A DNA stretch of 64,000 nucleotides. Source: JBBSBY01 sp038205805 (GTDB lineage: Bacteria > Desulfobacterota > Desulfomonilia > Desulfomonilales > Desulfomonilaceae). A program made the position numbers and the translations under genes. Shown one piece after another: positions 25,822-34,032 of this stretch; the stretch's first letter is position 1, and each line of letters opens with the position of its first letter. The stretch covers positions 62,001-126,000 of the forward strand of contig JBBRBO010000001.1 of the NCBI GenBank assembly GCA_038205805.1, in the 5' to 3' direction. The notes beneath the pieces were generated by a model. That model was not told the origin of the DNA. It saw nothing but the letters and a program-made list of their open reading frames with translations, and did not search any database.

Positions 25822-26741
25822 CACCTGCTAAGCGTCACATAGACCGTATTACGGAACTGACTCAGGGCAAGGTCCTCACGGACGCGCCCTTATCTCGGTA
25901 CACCACCTTCAGGATCGGCGGACCGGCCGACGTCCTGGTGGAGCCCCGTTCTCCCGTGGCGCTGGGTGAGTTACGCGCCTATCTCACCGAGTGGGAAGTT
26001 CCTCATCTCATCGTGGGCGCAGGCTCGAACATCCTCTTTCGAGACGGCGGGTACCGGGGCGTGGTTATCCGCACCAATGAGTTGGACGGTCTCATTGTGG
26101 TCGAGGAATCCAACACCATACGCATTGTCGCTCAAGCCGGTACTCCATTACCTTTCGTGATCCGCGTGGCAGGCAAGGCGGGCGGCTTGGGCCTCGAGGA
26201 ATTGTGGGGAATTCCCGGTTCTTTGGGCGGCTCAGTGGCCGTGAACGCCGGTTCGGCCAGAGTGGCGCTCTGCGATTTCGTCCATGAGGCGCGCGTCATG
26301 GATCCGACGGGGACGGAGTGTACACTGACGCATTCGCAACTGAATTGCTCATATAGATCCCTTGCTCTTCCCGAGGGATCAATGATCACCAGCGTGGATC
26401 TCCGTCTCGAGCGAGGTCCGGCCTTATCCATCCAAGCGGGCTTGGATGCGGCCAGGGCTCGTAAGGCCGCGCAACCTCACAATGCGCCCAGCGCAGGATG
26501 CGTGTTTAAGAATCCTAGGTCGGGCCTGTCTGCAGGAAAACTCATTGATGAGGCGGGATTGAAGGGTTTCGGCGTAGGCGGCGCCCAGGTCTCCCAAAGC
26601 CACGGGAACTTCATCATCAATAAGGGTGACGCAACTGCGACGGACGTGCTCGCAGTAATCACCCGCATTCGTGAGCGACTACAACAGGACGGGATTTCCC
26701 TGGCGCTTGAAATCCAAATCCTCGGTGAGGATCGCTCCTGA
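25818..26741 (+). CDS. murB: UDP-N-acetylenolpyruvoylglucosamine reductase MurB
   Basis: A 307-residue FAD enzyme reducing enolpyruvyl-UDP-GlcNAc to UDP-MurNAc. TTFRIGGPADVLVEP and VGAGSNILFRDGG bind FAD; GIPGSLGGSVAVNAG and APSAGCVFKNP (catalytic Ser) follow. It is the shorter type II form, as in many non-enteric bacteria. GTG start overlapping murC; it ends one base into ftsQ (TGATG). Confidence 0.96.
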   Translation: MTPAKRHIDRITELTQGKVLTDAPLSRYTTFRIGGPADVLVEPRSPVALGELRAYLTEWEVPHLIVGAGSNILFRDGGYRGVVIRTNELDGLIVVEESNTIRIVAQAGTPLPFVIRVAGKAGGLGLEELWGIPGSLGGSVAVNAGSARVALCDFVHEARVMDPTGTECTLTHSQLNCSYRSLALPEGSMITSVDLRLERGPALSIQAGLDAARARKAAQPHNAPSAGCVFKNPRSGLSAGKLIDEAGLKGFGVGGAQVSQSHGNFIINKGDATATDVLAVITRIRERLQQDGISLALEIQILGEDRS

Positions 26742-27571
26742 TGACCGTGAACACTCGAACAGTGATCACGGAATGTAAACCCGTGGAACGTGACCCGGCC
26801 GAGATTCGGCAGAGGAATCGGCATATTCTCAAGCGATTGCTCTTGATATGCCTGACTATCGACGCAGTGCTTGGGGCGTTGATCCTCTATGTCGTCTTCC
26901 TGCATACGGCGTACTTTAATTTGCACCATGTTGAAGTCACGGGGAATCGACGCCTGTCCCGCGCCGAAATCATAGAAGCCGCCGAAGTACACAGCGGGGT
27001 GAATCTCCTCACCGTGGATTTGAACGCGGTCACGGACAAGTTGCGGCGGCATCCCTGGGTTCGTGCGGCTGTTGTCTACCGACGCTTACCGGGACAGATG
27101 ATTATTGAAGTTGACGAAAGAACCCCTCGGGCAATCCTTGCAGCCGGAAAACTTTATTATTTAGACGAACAGGGAGAAGTTTTTACTCGATTATTTCCTG
27201 GAGACGGTGTAGATTACACCGTCTTTACGGGAATCTACCCGGAAGATTTAAAGCAAAATGGAGCGGAGGTTCAGGAATTGGTAAGGATGGGATTCACTCT
27301 GCTCGATTTGCTGGAACGCACCGACACGGAACTTGACCCGTCGGGAATTGCGGAAGTGAGATTGAATATGGATGAAGGACTCGCCGTGCAAACGCGTTTC
27401 GGTAGGGTGGTCGTCTTCGGGAAAGACCAATTTGATTTGAAATTACACCGATATGGGCGGTTGAAAAGATTCTTGACACAACGGGGAGAATGGAATAACG
27501 CCCGAATCATTAATCTCGACTTCGAGGACCGTGCCCTTGTCCGTTCCGGCAAGACACGCCTCCAGGGGTAA
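26741..27571 (+). CDS. ftsQ: Cell division protein FtsQ
   Basis: A 276-residue bitopic protein: cytoplasmic basic N-terminus, transmembrane segment about 30-52 (LLICLTIDAVLGALILYVVF), POTRA domain (FNLHHVEVTGNRRLSRAEII) and the FtsQ/DivIB beta domain. It scaffolds FtsL/FtsB at the septum. Co-translated with murB and followed 3 bp later by ftsA. The sequence from about 27120 onward is noticeably richer in A/T than its neighbours. Confidence 0.92.
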   Translation: MTVNTRTVITECKPVERDPAEIRQRNRHILKRLLLICLTIDAVLGALILYVVFLHTAYFNLHHVEVTGNRRLSRAEIIEAAEVHSGVNLLTVDLNAVTDKLRRHPWVRAAVVYRRLPGQMIIEVDERTPRAILAAGKLYYLDEQGEVFTRLFPGDGVDYTVFTGIYPEDLKQNGAEVQELVRMGFTLLDLLERTDTELDPSGIAEVRLNMDEGLAVQTRFGRVVVFGKDQFDLKLHRYGRLKRFLTQRGEWNNARIINLDFEDRALVRSGKTRLQG

Positions 27572-27574
27572 GAT

Positions 27575-28807
27575 ATGTCACGTAACGAACATACCGTCGT
27601 CGGTCTGGATGTGGGGACAACGAAGATCGGCGCCATCATCGGTGAAGTGAATTTAGACGGAATGGTGGACATAATCGGAGTCGGGACCGCCCCTTCCAGA
27701 GGTTTGCGCAGAGGAGTCGTCATAAATATCGATCATACCGTGGCGAGTATACGCAAGGCCGTGGAAGACGCCGAACTCATGGCCGGTGTGCGTGTTGAAA
27801 GCGTGTATGCGGGTATTTCAGGCGGGCATATCAAAGGCATCAATTCCCATGGTGTGATAGCGATCAAGAACCGCGAAGTGACCTCAGTCGAGGTCGCTCG
27901 AGTGGTGGACGCCGCTCGCGCCGTGGCGCTCCCTCTTGACCGCGAAGTTATACATATACTGCCCCAAGAATTTATGGTTGACGACCAAGAAGGAATAAAA
28001 GAACCAATCGGCATGGCCGGTGTTCGCCTGGAAGCCAAGGTCCACATCATCACGGGCGCCGTATCGGCCGCTCAGAATATCGTGCGGTGCTGCCACAGGA
28101 GCGGCTTGCGCGTAGACGACCTGGTTTTGCAGCAAATGGCGTCCGCAGAGGCCGTGCTCTCCCCGGATGAAAAGGAACTGGGCGTCTGTCTCGTGGATGT
28201 AGGCGGCGGCACGACGGACATCGCCGTGTTCATGGAAGGCGCCGTGCAGCACACTGCCGTCATATCCGTGGGCGGCGATCAGCTCACCAATGATATTGCC
28301 GTGGGATTGCGCACACCCATGGTCGAGGCCGAAAAGATCAAGAAACGGTATGGTTGCGCCCTGAGCGCCATCGTGACAAAAGATGAAACCTTCACCGTGC
28401 CGGGGGTCGGCGGCCGCTCTCCTAGGGTACTATCGCGATGCGCATTGGCGGATATTACCGAACCGCGTCTCGAAGAGATGTTGCGCTTGGTGCGTCGTGA
28501 ACTGGAAAAACATAACCTGCTGAGCAGCATCGCCTCGGGTATGGTGCTCACAGGCGGTTCAGTCGCCGTGGAAGGCATGTGCGAGCTTGCGGAGCAACTC
28601 TTTGACATGCCCGTGCGTCTGGGCTATCCCATAGGCATAAGCGGACTCGTGGATGTGGTGAATTCGCCCATTTACGCCACCGGCGTGGGGCTTGCCCTCT
28701 GGGGTTCGAGAAACAAGGGCGTGGATATGTCCGTGGCCGATCCCACCCACGGGGTGCTGGATCGCGTTGTAGGACGCATGAAACAATGGTTCGCCGAGGC
28801 GTTCTAG
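27575..28807 (+). CDS. ftsA: Cell division ATPase FtsA
   Basis: A 410-residue actin-like protein tethering FtsZ to the membrane. VVGLDVGTTKIGAIIGE is the phosphate-1 motif, VDVGGGTTDIAVF phosphate-2, and GMVLTGGSVAVEGM the adenosine motif. The 1C subdomain lies between. The C-terminal amphipathic helix is VVGRMKQWFAEAF, the membrane-targeting sequence. Length is normal. Confidence 0.97.
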   Translation: MSRNEHTVVGLDVGTTKIGAIIGEVNLDGMVDIIGVGTAPSRGLRRGVVINIDHTVASIRKAVEDAELMAGVRVESVYAGISGGHIKGINSHGVIAIKNREVTSVEVARVVDAARAVALPLDREVIHILPQEFMVDDQEGIKEPIGMAGVRLEAKVHIITGAVSAAQNIVRCCHRSGLRVDDLVLQQMASAEAVLSPDEKELGVCLVDVGGGTTDIAVFMEGAVQHTAVISVGGDQLTNDIAVGLRTPMVEAEKIKKRYGCALSAIVTKDETFTVPGVGGRSPRVLSRCALADITEPRLEEMLRLVRRELEKHNLLSSIASGMVLTGGSVAVEGMCELAEQLFDMPVRLGYPIGISGLVDVVNSPIYATGVGLALWGSRNKGVDMSVADPTHGVLDRVVGRMKQWFAEAF

Positions 28808-28873
28808 CGGCTCCTCGGTGTAACCACCGGTTGTACGGTTAACCGGGCTCGAAAGGGTTTTGGGCTCGGAAAG

Positions 28874-28901
28874 GCCGGAGGAGAGACAATCTCCCCTCCG
28901 G
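28874..28901 (+). promoter_or_regulatory. Stable hairpin between ftsA and ftsZ
   Basis: CCGGAGGAGAGA, loop CAA, TCTCCCCTCCGG: a strong stem with one mismatch in the 229-bp gap before ftsZ. No U-run follows, so it is more likely an mRNA processing or stability element than a terminator. Confidence 0.45.
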
Positions 28902-29036
28902 ACCACCCCACGTTATCCCAACCTTGGGAGGCGCTCGGGTGAAAGGTTACCTTTGCTCTACACGGCGCATTGATCGGCGGGCGAGCCGAACGGGTATTTC
29001 GATCATCGCCGTATACTTTGAATGGAGGCGTCGGCT

Positions 29037-30236
29037 ATGCTGGACTTTGATATGAATTCTGACATGAACGCCGTTATAAGAGTAATCGGAGTTGGAGGCG
29101 GCGGCGGCAATGCCGTAAACAACATGATTAGGGCCGGACTGGGCGGAGTTCAGTTCATAGCGGCAAACACCGACGCCCAATCCCTTCACAATAACCTAGC
29201 TGAAACCAAGTTACATATCGGCGCTCAGCAGACCAAAGGACTCGGCGCGGGAGCCGACCCGGAAGTCGGCAGGATTGCGGCGAATGAAGACTACGAGACC
29301 ATCCGTGACACCCTCGAAGGCTCGGACATGGTGTTCATCACTGCCGGCCTGGGCGGCGGCACCGGAACGGGAGCTGCTCCCATAGTGGCTCGCGTCGCCA
29401 AGCAGGAAGTCGGCGCTCTCACCGTAGCGGTAGTGACCAAGCCCTTTCTCTTTGAAGGCAAACGCCGTATGCGACAGGCCGAAGAAGGTATCGAAAGCCT
29501 TCGCAAGGAAGTGGATACCCTGATTATCATCCCGAATCAGAAGCTGCTGTCCTTGAAAAAGGACATTTCCTTCCTGGACGCCTTTCGTAAAGCGGATGAC
29601 GTATTGCTGCAGGGCGTGCGGGGGATCTCCGACCTGGTGACGGTAAACGGTCTCATCAACCTGGACTTCGCCGACGTGAAAACCATTATGCAGGAGAAAG
29701 GGATAGCTCTCATGGGAACGGGTTCGGCCATTGGGGAAGGCCGAGTTGAAGAAGCCACCCGTATGGCGATCAATAGCCCGCTTCTGGAAGACATCGCCAT
29801 CATCGGCGCCAAGGGCGTGCTCATAAACATCACCGGGTCGTCCAACATGACCCTGGCGGAGATCAACGACGCCGTGTCCATCGTGCAGAACGAGGCGTAC
29901 GAGGATGCGAACATCATCTTCGGCGCAGTCATAGACGAAGAAATGGGCGACGCCGTGAACGTCACGGTCATAGCGACAGGGTTCGGGAGAGCGGAAAGCG
30001 CTGCCAAACTCGATGCGTCCCAGGCTGGCGTCGTGAACGTCGTCGCGGACGAGCAGGTTCGGGAAAAACCGGTCACCAGAAAGGTGATCCCATGCGCCAC
30101 TGAGAATACCCCCTCTTTCATCAAGAGAAGTCTCAGGGAACGCAAGGGCCGCAACATCGGTATCGTTGACGACTACACACTAGATAACGAAGAGGATCTG
30201 GACATCCCCACCTTCTTGCGTAAGCAGGCGGATTAA
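29037..30236 (+). CDS. ftsZ: Cell division GTPase FtsZ
   Basis: A 399-residue tubulin-like GTPase forming the Z ring. GVGGGGGNAVNNMI binds nucleotide, AGLGGGTGTGAAPIVA is the tubulin signature, and the extreme C-terminus DIPTFLRKQAD is the conserved peptide that binds FtsA/ZipA. The start is ATG 29037 with GGAGG eight bases upstream; the ATG at 29022 contains that ribosome site and is less likely. Last gene of the cluster. Confidence 0.97.
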   Translation: MLDFDMNSDMNAVIRVIGVGGGGGNAVNNMIRAGLGGVQFIAANTDAQSLHNNLAETKLHIGAQQTKGLGAGADPEVGRIAANEDYETIRDTLEGSDMVFITAGLGGGTGTGAAPIVARVAKQEVGALTVAVVTKPFLFEGKRRMRQAEEGIESLRKEVDTLIIIPNQKLLSLKKDISFLDAFRKADDVLLQGVRGISDLVTVNGLINLDFADVKTIMQEKGIALMGTGSAIGEGRVEEATRMAINSPLLEDIAIIGAKGVLINITGSSNMTLAEINDAVSIVQNEAYEDANIIFGAVIDEEMGDAVNVTVIATGFGRAESAAKLDASQAGVVNVVADEQVREKPVTRKVIPCATENTPSFIKRSLRERKGRNIGIVDDYTLDNEEDLDIPTFLRKQAD

Positions 30237-30280
30237 GTCGCTGATCGGCTCCTCGTGCCGGTTGCCGGTATAAGAGACCA

Positions 30281-30327
30281 CATCGGGGAGGGCTTTCCTG
30301 AGCGAAGGCTTCTCCCCGAACCCCTCC
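30281..30327 (+). repeat. Interspersed element fragment, copy H
   Basis: Fragment of the left hairpin (TCGGGGAGGGC...GGCTTCTCCCCGAACCCCTCC), 45 bp after ftsZ. The rest of the element is missing; it could act as the ftsZ 3' end. Confidence 0.55.
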
Positions 30328-30332
30328 TACCT

Positions 30333-30539
30333 CTAAAATCCCTCGGCATGTCCGGTTTCCTCGAGTAGGGTTTTTCGTAGTCGCGGTGTAACGCCGTCGG
30401 CTATCACAAGGTCAACGTCACATTCAAATAAGCGTTGAAGAAAGAACTTCAAATCCATGTAGGTAACGAACGGTCCCGCGTTGTGATACCGTTCCTTCTT
30501 GTTCACTTCAGCAAGGCGTTGTTGAAGAAAGCTGGATTT
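30333..30539 (-). pseudogene. Remnant of a nucleotidyltransferase (MNT-type) protein
   Basis: A minus-strand frame of about 68 codons ends at TAG 30333-30335 and is open back to a TGA at 30540-30542. It reads ...YMDLKFFLQRLF, then CDVDLVIADGVTPRLRKTL, which matches the C-terminal half of small antitoxin-like nucleotidyltransferases (DLKxxLExLxGxxVDLVxxxxLxPxLRxxxL). The N-terminal half, with the GSxxRG and DxD catalytic motifs, is missing, and no good start codon is present, so I call it a truncated remnant. The family assignment is by eye. Confidence 0.5.
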
Positions 30540-30581
30540 TCAAAGCTCTCTTCGCTTATTCCAGCCCTATACGCGCCGGAC

Positions 30582-30767
30582 TCACCTTTTGATATCGCTT
30601 TTGATTCTATCAAATTCATCTTTTGTTATTTCACCTTTGCCGTATCTTTTCTTCAAAACGTCTATGGAACTTTCCCCTATGGTGTTTGTTGAACTCCCAG
30701 TTGTTTTATTTTGCATCATAACCAAATAGATTATGCCCACAGTAATGATCAAAAAGATAATCCCCAT
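30582..30767 (-). CDS. Small SHOCT-domain membrane protein
   Basis: A 61-residue protein. One transmembrane helix at the N-terminus (GIIFLIITVGIIYLVMM), a Ser/Thr/Asn linker, and a C-terminal SHOCT module (DVLKKRYGKGEITKDEFDRI), where the 'YxxGEITxxEFxxxK' pattern is diagnostic. SHOCT proteins have no settled function. ATG start at 30767 preceded by GGAGG. Stand-alone in a gene-poor interval. Confidence 0.75.
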   Translation of the reverse strand: MGIIFLIITVGIIYLVMMQNKTTGSSTNTIGESSIDVLKKRYGKGEITKDEFDRIKSDIKR

Positions 30768-30785
30768 GAAAAATCCTCCGTAGCC

Positions 30786-30815
30786 GCCGCGTACGCGCTC
30801 GGGCGCGTACTATTA
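30786..30815. repeat. 30-bp hairpin repeat, unit 1
   Basis: GCCGCGTACGCGCTCGGGCG followed by CGTACTATTA. It contains the stem TACGCGC-TCGG-GCGCGTA. An almost identical unit lies 67 bp to the right. Confidence 0.7.
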
Positions 30816-30852
30816 GTTAACCGATTTTAAGCATAATGCCGGGTATTTAAAC

Positions 30853-30882
30853 GCCGCGTACGCGCTCGGGCGCGTAGTATTA
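30853..30882. repeat. 30-bp hairpin repeat, unit 2
   Basis: Same as unit 1 with one substitution (CGTAGTATTA at the end). Together the units flank an AT-rich 37-bp spacer just upstream of the SHOCT gene. Confidence 0.7.
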
Positions 30883-31466
30883 CCGTCAATAGACCAATAC
30901 CACGGCAAACGGCGCCTTATTCGGACCATAAACGGGTCAAAATGTCGTCTAAGTAACATGGTAGTAAGGACGAGCCCAGCAAGCTATATTTCGGTTTAAA
31001 GGGCTTTTGTCGTTATTGCTTTACAATGCAGACGTCCCACTATATATTAATAATCAGATACTTAGGAGTCTCGTCCAAATAGCGCTTTTGGCAAAGATTC
31101 GCACGACGATCCATTCAAATGTTTTGGTTTCGCCGAGAGAATCCAAGGGAGAAGTTTGTCGGATGAAGTCGCTATGCCGATTTCCTCAAAGGGGGTAAGA
31201 GTGATTGGTTCGTCCTTCTCAAGTCAATTCAGGGCCACAGACGCTGATCTACAGCTAAAGGCCCGCTATTAGTATTAGGAGGCGCAAGGGAGCGGCTCAG
31301 CGTACGCCTCCGTAACTCCTTCCCGAAAGATGGGGAAGGGCACCGGAACGCCCCTTTCCACACTTGCAGAGGGTTTGGGGAGAATCTCCCCTTTTCAAGC
31401 AGGTTTTCCTCAATATTAGGGGCATTGCGCAGGCTGTACGTCGGTCACACCGGCGTCGCTTCGAAA
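30883..31466. other. Gene-poor interval, nothing supported
   Basis: No open frame here resembles a protein family. A short stretch near 31371-31415 (GGTTTGGGGAGAATCTCCCC then AGCAGGTTTTCC) may be a badly decayed, reversed fragment of the interspersed element. Confidence 0.4.
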
Positions 31467-31492
31467 CAAAAAACCCCTCGAAAGGGGTTTTT
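31467..31492 (-). terminator. Intrinsic terminator downstream of acsE
   Basis: AAAAACCCC-TCGA-GGGG with T/A tracts on both sides, so it may work in either direction. It lies 32 bp after the acsE stop on the minus strand and closes the acs operon. Confidence 0.85.
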
Positions 31493-31523
31493 CAATCACC
31501 ATGAAAACGCGTAAACGGACTGA

Positions 31524-32414
31524 CTACAGGTCCAACCAGGAGTGTGAATACAGGGATTTGCCCATAAGGAGTCTGGTAGTCTTAACGAACTCAGTCTCTC
31601 GCTTGCCCATGCCGCTTGTGTCCACGTCTTCACCATCGTAGACGCGCGCCACAAGGGCTTCGAGTTCGGGCTCCTGATCGTGCGCTATCTTGACGATCGC
31701 TTCGTCAAAGCCGTCCATAATAGCGGATGTGAGACCGGCCTTTTTCAGTATGATGAGATACACCTGGTTGAGCACGTCGCGGAGGTGGTCGGGCGAGCCG
31801 TTAGACACGTTGGACAGTCCGCATGTGGATTGTGACCCCGGCGCCAGGTCGGGTAACCACTCCATGAAGGTTGTACAGCCCTGAAGTTCCTGCTGCTGGC
31901 TGGAAACGGGTACCACGATGGGGTCAAACCAAATCTTCTCGAGCGAAATGTCCAATTCGGCCGCTTTGCTCATCATGCTGTCCAGCAGCACCGCACGCTC
32001 GTTTTCATCCCTGGGGATGCCGTCCGGTCCCCACATGAGGCCGACCATGTCACAGTTGTATTTGTTCACGAGCGGCATTTGGAGAGCCATACGGTCAGGG
32101 GTGGCCATAATCGAGTTAATGACCGCAGGTCCACTCTTGGGCACATAGACCTGGAGACCGGCTTCCACCGCTTCGTTGTTGGTCGTGTCGAGAAAAAGCG
32201 GCAGATCCGTAACTTCTTGTACGGTTTTCACGAGCCACTGCATCATTTCCGCTCCGGCTTTACGAGCGGGTCCTAAGTTCAGGTCCAAAAGATCCGCGCC
32301 TTTATCAGTAAGCTTAACGGCGTAATCTTGAATGGGCTTTGGGTCACGTTCCCGCATTGCGTTCCCGGTGGCCTTGGACATTATATTGATGTTCTCAGCT
32401 ACTACTTTAAGCAT
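31524..32414 (-). CDS. acsE: Methyltetrahydrofolate:corrinoid/iron-sulfur protein methyltransferase AcsE
   Basis: A 296-residue pterin-binding TIM-barrel enzyme that moves the methyl group of CH3-H4folate to the cobalamin of the corrinoid iron-sulfur protein, the branch point into acetyl-CoA synthesis. KVVAENINIMSKATGNAM and ADLLDLNLGPARKAGAEMM are the conserved pterin-binding blocks; LPLFLDTTNNEAVEAGLQ and CGLSNVSNGSPD follow. The start is ATG 32414 with AGGAGG 8 bases upstream. It lies 154 bp after acsC, behind an intrinsic terminator, so its expression may be separate or partial read-through. Confidence 0.93.
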   Translation of the reverse strand: MLKVVAENINIMSKATGNAMRERDPKPIQDYAVKLTDKGADLLDLNLGPARKAGAEMMQWLVKTVQEVTDLPLFLDTTNNEAVEAGLQVYVPKSGPAVINSIMATPDRMALQMPLVNKYNCDMVGLMWGPDGIPRDENERAVLLDSMMSKAAELDISLEKIWFDPIVVPVSSQQQELQGCTTFMEWLPDLAPGSQSTCGLSNVSNGSPDHLRDVLNQVYLIILKKAGLTSAIMDGFDEAIVKIAHDQEPELEALVARVYDGEDVDTSGMGKRETEFVKTTRLLMGKSLYSHSWLDL

Positions 32415-32526
32415 GCCGGCGCCTCCTAAATGTGAGTCCATTTCCGCTATGGAAGAATTGAATGCAAAAAAAATAGCACAATCGCTATGAGAATAGAAAC
32501 TCTAATCTTTAGCGTAGCTACAAAAA

Positions 32527-32552
32527 AGGGGAAGAGATTGATCTCTTCCCCT
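32527..32552 (-). terminator. Intrinsic terminator between acsC and acsE
   Basis: Minus-strand stem AGGGGAAGAGAT, loop CA, ATCTCTTCCCCT, then six T. The stem is perfect with 12 pairs. It lies 16 bp after the acsC stop and about 110 bp before the acsE start, so it divides the operon or attenuates acsE. Confidence 0.88.
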
Positions 32553-32568
32553 CGTTCAGGGCGGTTAT

Positions 32569-33912
32569 TTACGCCGCATAGTTTTGACGGAGATACGCAG
32601 GAACATGCGCGGCCTCCCGCGGTCCGATGGCTACTTGCCAGCCGGCCAATTCCTCTTCCAAGTCACCGCTGATGATGGCTGCGGCGCCTGGAATAACGAT
32701 CTTCCGAACTTGGGTTTTTTCTTCGATACCGGATTTCTTTACAAAGGGGGCGATAAGGTCCGCAACAAACTTACCCGCCGCCCATGCGGTGAGAACTGAA
32801 AGACCATCGGTATTGAGGACGAGCAACCACGCGGGGACACGGCTGGCTTCGACCTCGCCGGAAACGATGAAGTATGTGAGCGAGAAATTGCTCGTAATAA
32901 GAACGGGCGAGTTTTCGTTCGGGTTTCCGATGGGGTAAATGCCCTGTTCCGTAGTCATGGGGCGTTGCGGATCGGTAAAGATATTGAGTCTCTGGAGCAG
33001 CAGCGGGAAAATGGTCTCGCCTTTCAGATCGCTCAGGATGGCGATGCCCGCGTACTTGGCAATGAACGTGCCCGCTAGAATAACTTCGTCAATGGGATTA
33101 TCGGCCATTTCCGATGGGAAGACTATGGTCGGGAAGCCGAGGGGTCGATAGAGCGACTCCAGCGCCAATCTGCGGATCATGATGTTGTCACGGAGTAAGT
33201 CCGCGGTCTTTTTGGAACCCGGAGCCAGAACGATGTCCTTATGGCCCTTTTCCATGAGCTTTGCGCTAAGGGTAGCCAACTCACCGACTTTGTCGGCCTT
33301 CACGGCCAAAGGACAGTCATATTCTTTTGCCAGCGAGGACATATCGTCGAGATTGCCGGCGGTCGCGGCGTAAATCAGGGGCTTGTGCTTGCCGATTTGC
33401 TCGAGAGCCGCCTTCAGCGTGTCAACCTTATCGCTGATGAGAACAACGGCTGCGCCTGCGTCCGAGGCCTTTTTCGCGATTTGAGTGAAACGAGCGGAGT
33501 CCCCGGTGTCTTTGACTGCAAGGACTTCGGGTTTCAGGGTAAGACCGACGCGCTCATATCGCAGTTCTTTGAACGCCTTGGTCTTGGCGTCAACTGAGGC
33601 GTCATCTTCCGATGCGGAGATAAGGCCGCCTAGAAGTGTAGGGTTGTTAAAGGTTTTTTCGTGACGGAACAGCACCGTCTCACCGCCGGCCTTGGCCGCA
33701 GCGTCACCCACACCGATCTGAACCGTGCGAATGGGAGGAGCCGACGCTGAAGCGAGTTTTTCCTTCGCTTCGGGAGAAACATACGGACACGCGTCAAGTT
33801 CCGCTTTACCGGCCGCCAAATTCATGGCAAACGCAAGGCATGTGGGGACACCACACTCTGCGCAGTTTTTCTTGGGCATCAGTTTAAAAATCTGAATTCC
33901 ACTAAGAGCCAT
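32569..33912 (-). CDS. acsC: Corrinoid/iron-sulfur protein large subunit (gamma) AcsC/CdhE
   Basis: A 447-residue subunit carrying the [4Fe-4S] cluster and, with its partner (the CdhD half of the fusion upstream), the cobamide that passes the methyl group to AcsB. The N-terminal cluster motif is CAECGVPTC at 17-25 with a fourth Cys at 42 (DACPYVSP). A TIM-barrel middle and a C-terminal cobalamin-binding domain (NTDGLSVLTAWAAGKF) follow. The start is ATG 33912 with GGAGG upstream; the longer frame to 34020 would add residues with no family counterpart. Confidence 0.94.
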   Translation of the reverse strand: MALSGIQIFKLMPKKNCAECGVPTCLAFAMNLAAGKAELDACPYVSPEAKEKLASASAPPIRTVQIGVGDAAAKAGGETVLFRHEKTFNNPTLLGGLISASEDDASVDAKTKAFKELRYERVGLTLKPEVLAVKDTGDSARFTQIAKKASDAGAAVVLISDKVDTLKAALEQIGKHKPLIYAATAGNLDDMSSLAKEYDCPLAVKADKVGELATLSAKLMEKGHKDIVLAPGSKKTADLLRDNIMIRRLALESLYRPLGFPTIVFPSEMADNPIDEVILAGTFIAKYAGIAILSDLKGETIFPLLLQRLNIFTDPQRPMTTEQGIYPIGNPNENSPVLITSNFSLTYFIVSGEVEASRVPAWLLVLNTDGLSVLTAWAAGKFVADLIAPFVKKSGIEEKTQVRKIVIPGAAAIISGDLEEELAGWQVAIGPREAAHVPAYLRQNYAA

Positions 33913-34032
33913 CGATTCTAACCTCCCTCTTGAGGGCCGCCCCAAGGAAGTGCTTTGTTCGTTGCGGTTACAATTAGCGAAGGGAGCCGCGCAGGCCCCC
34001 TTGCATGCGAATTTAGTCACCCCTTGTAGGGC

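Noticed and set aside
31007..31198. 63-residue frame
   Set aside because: No ribosome site, family or neighbour support.
31371..31415. Another copy of the interspersed element
   Set aside because: Only two short blocks match and the ends are missing; too weak to list as a copy.
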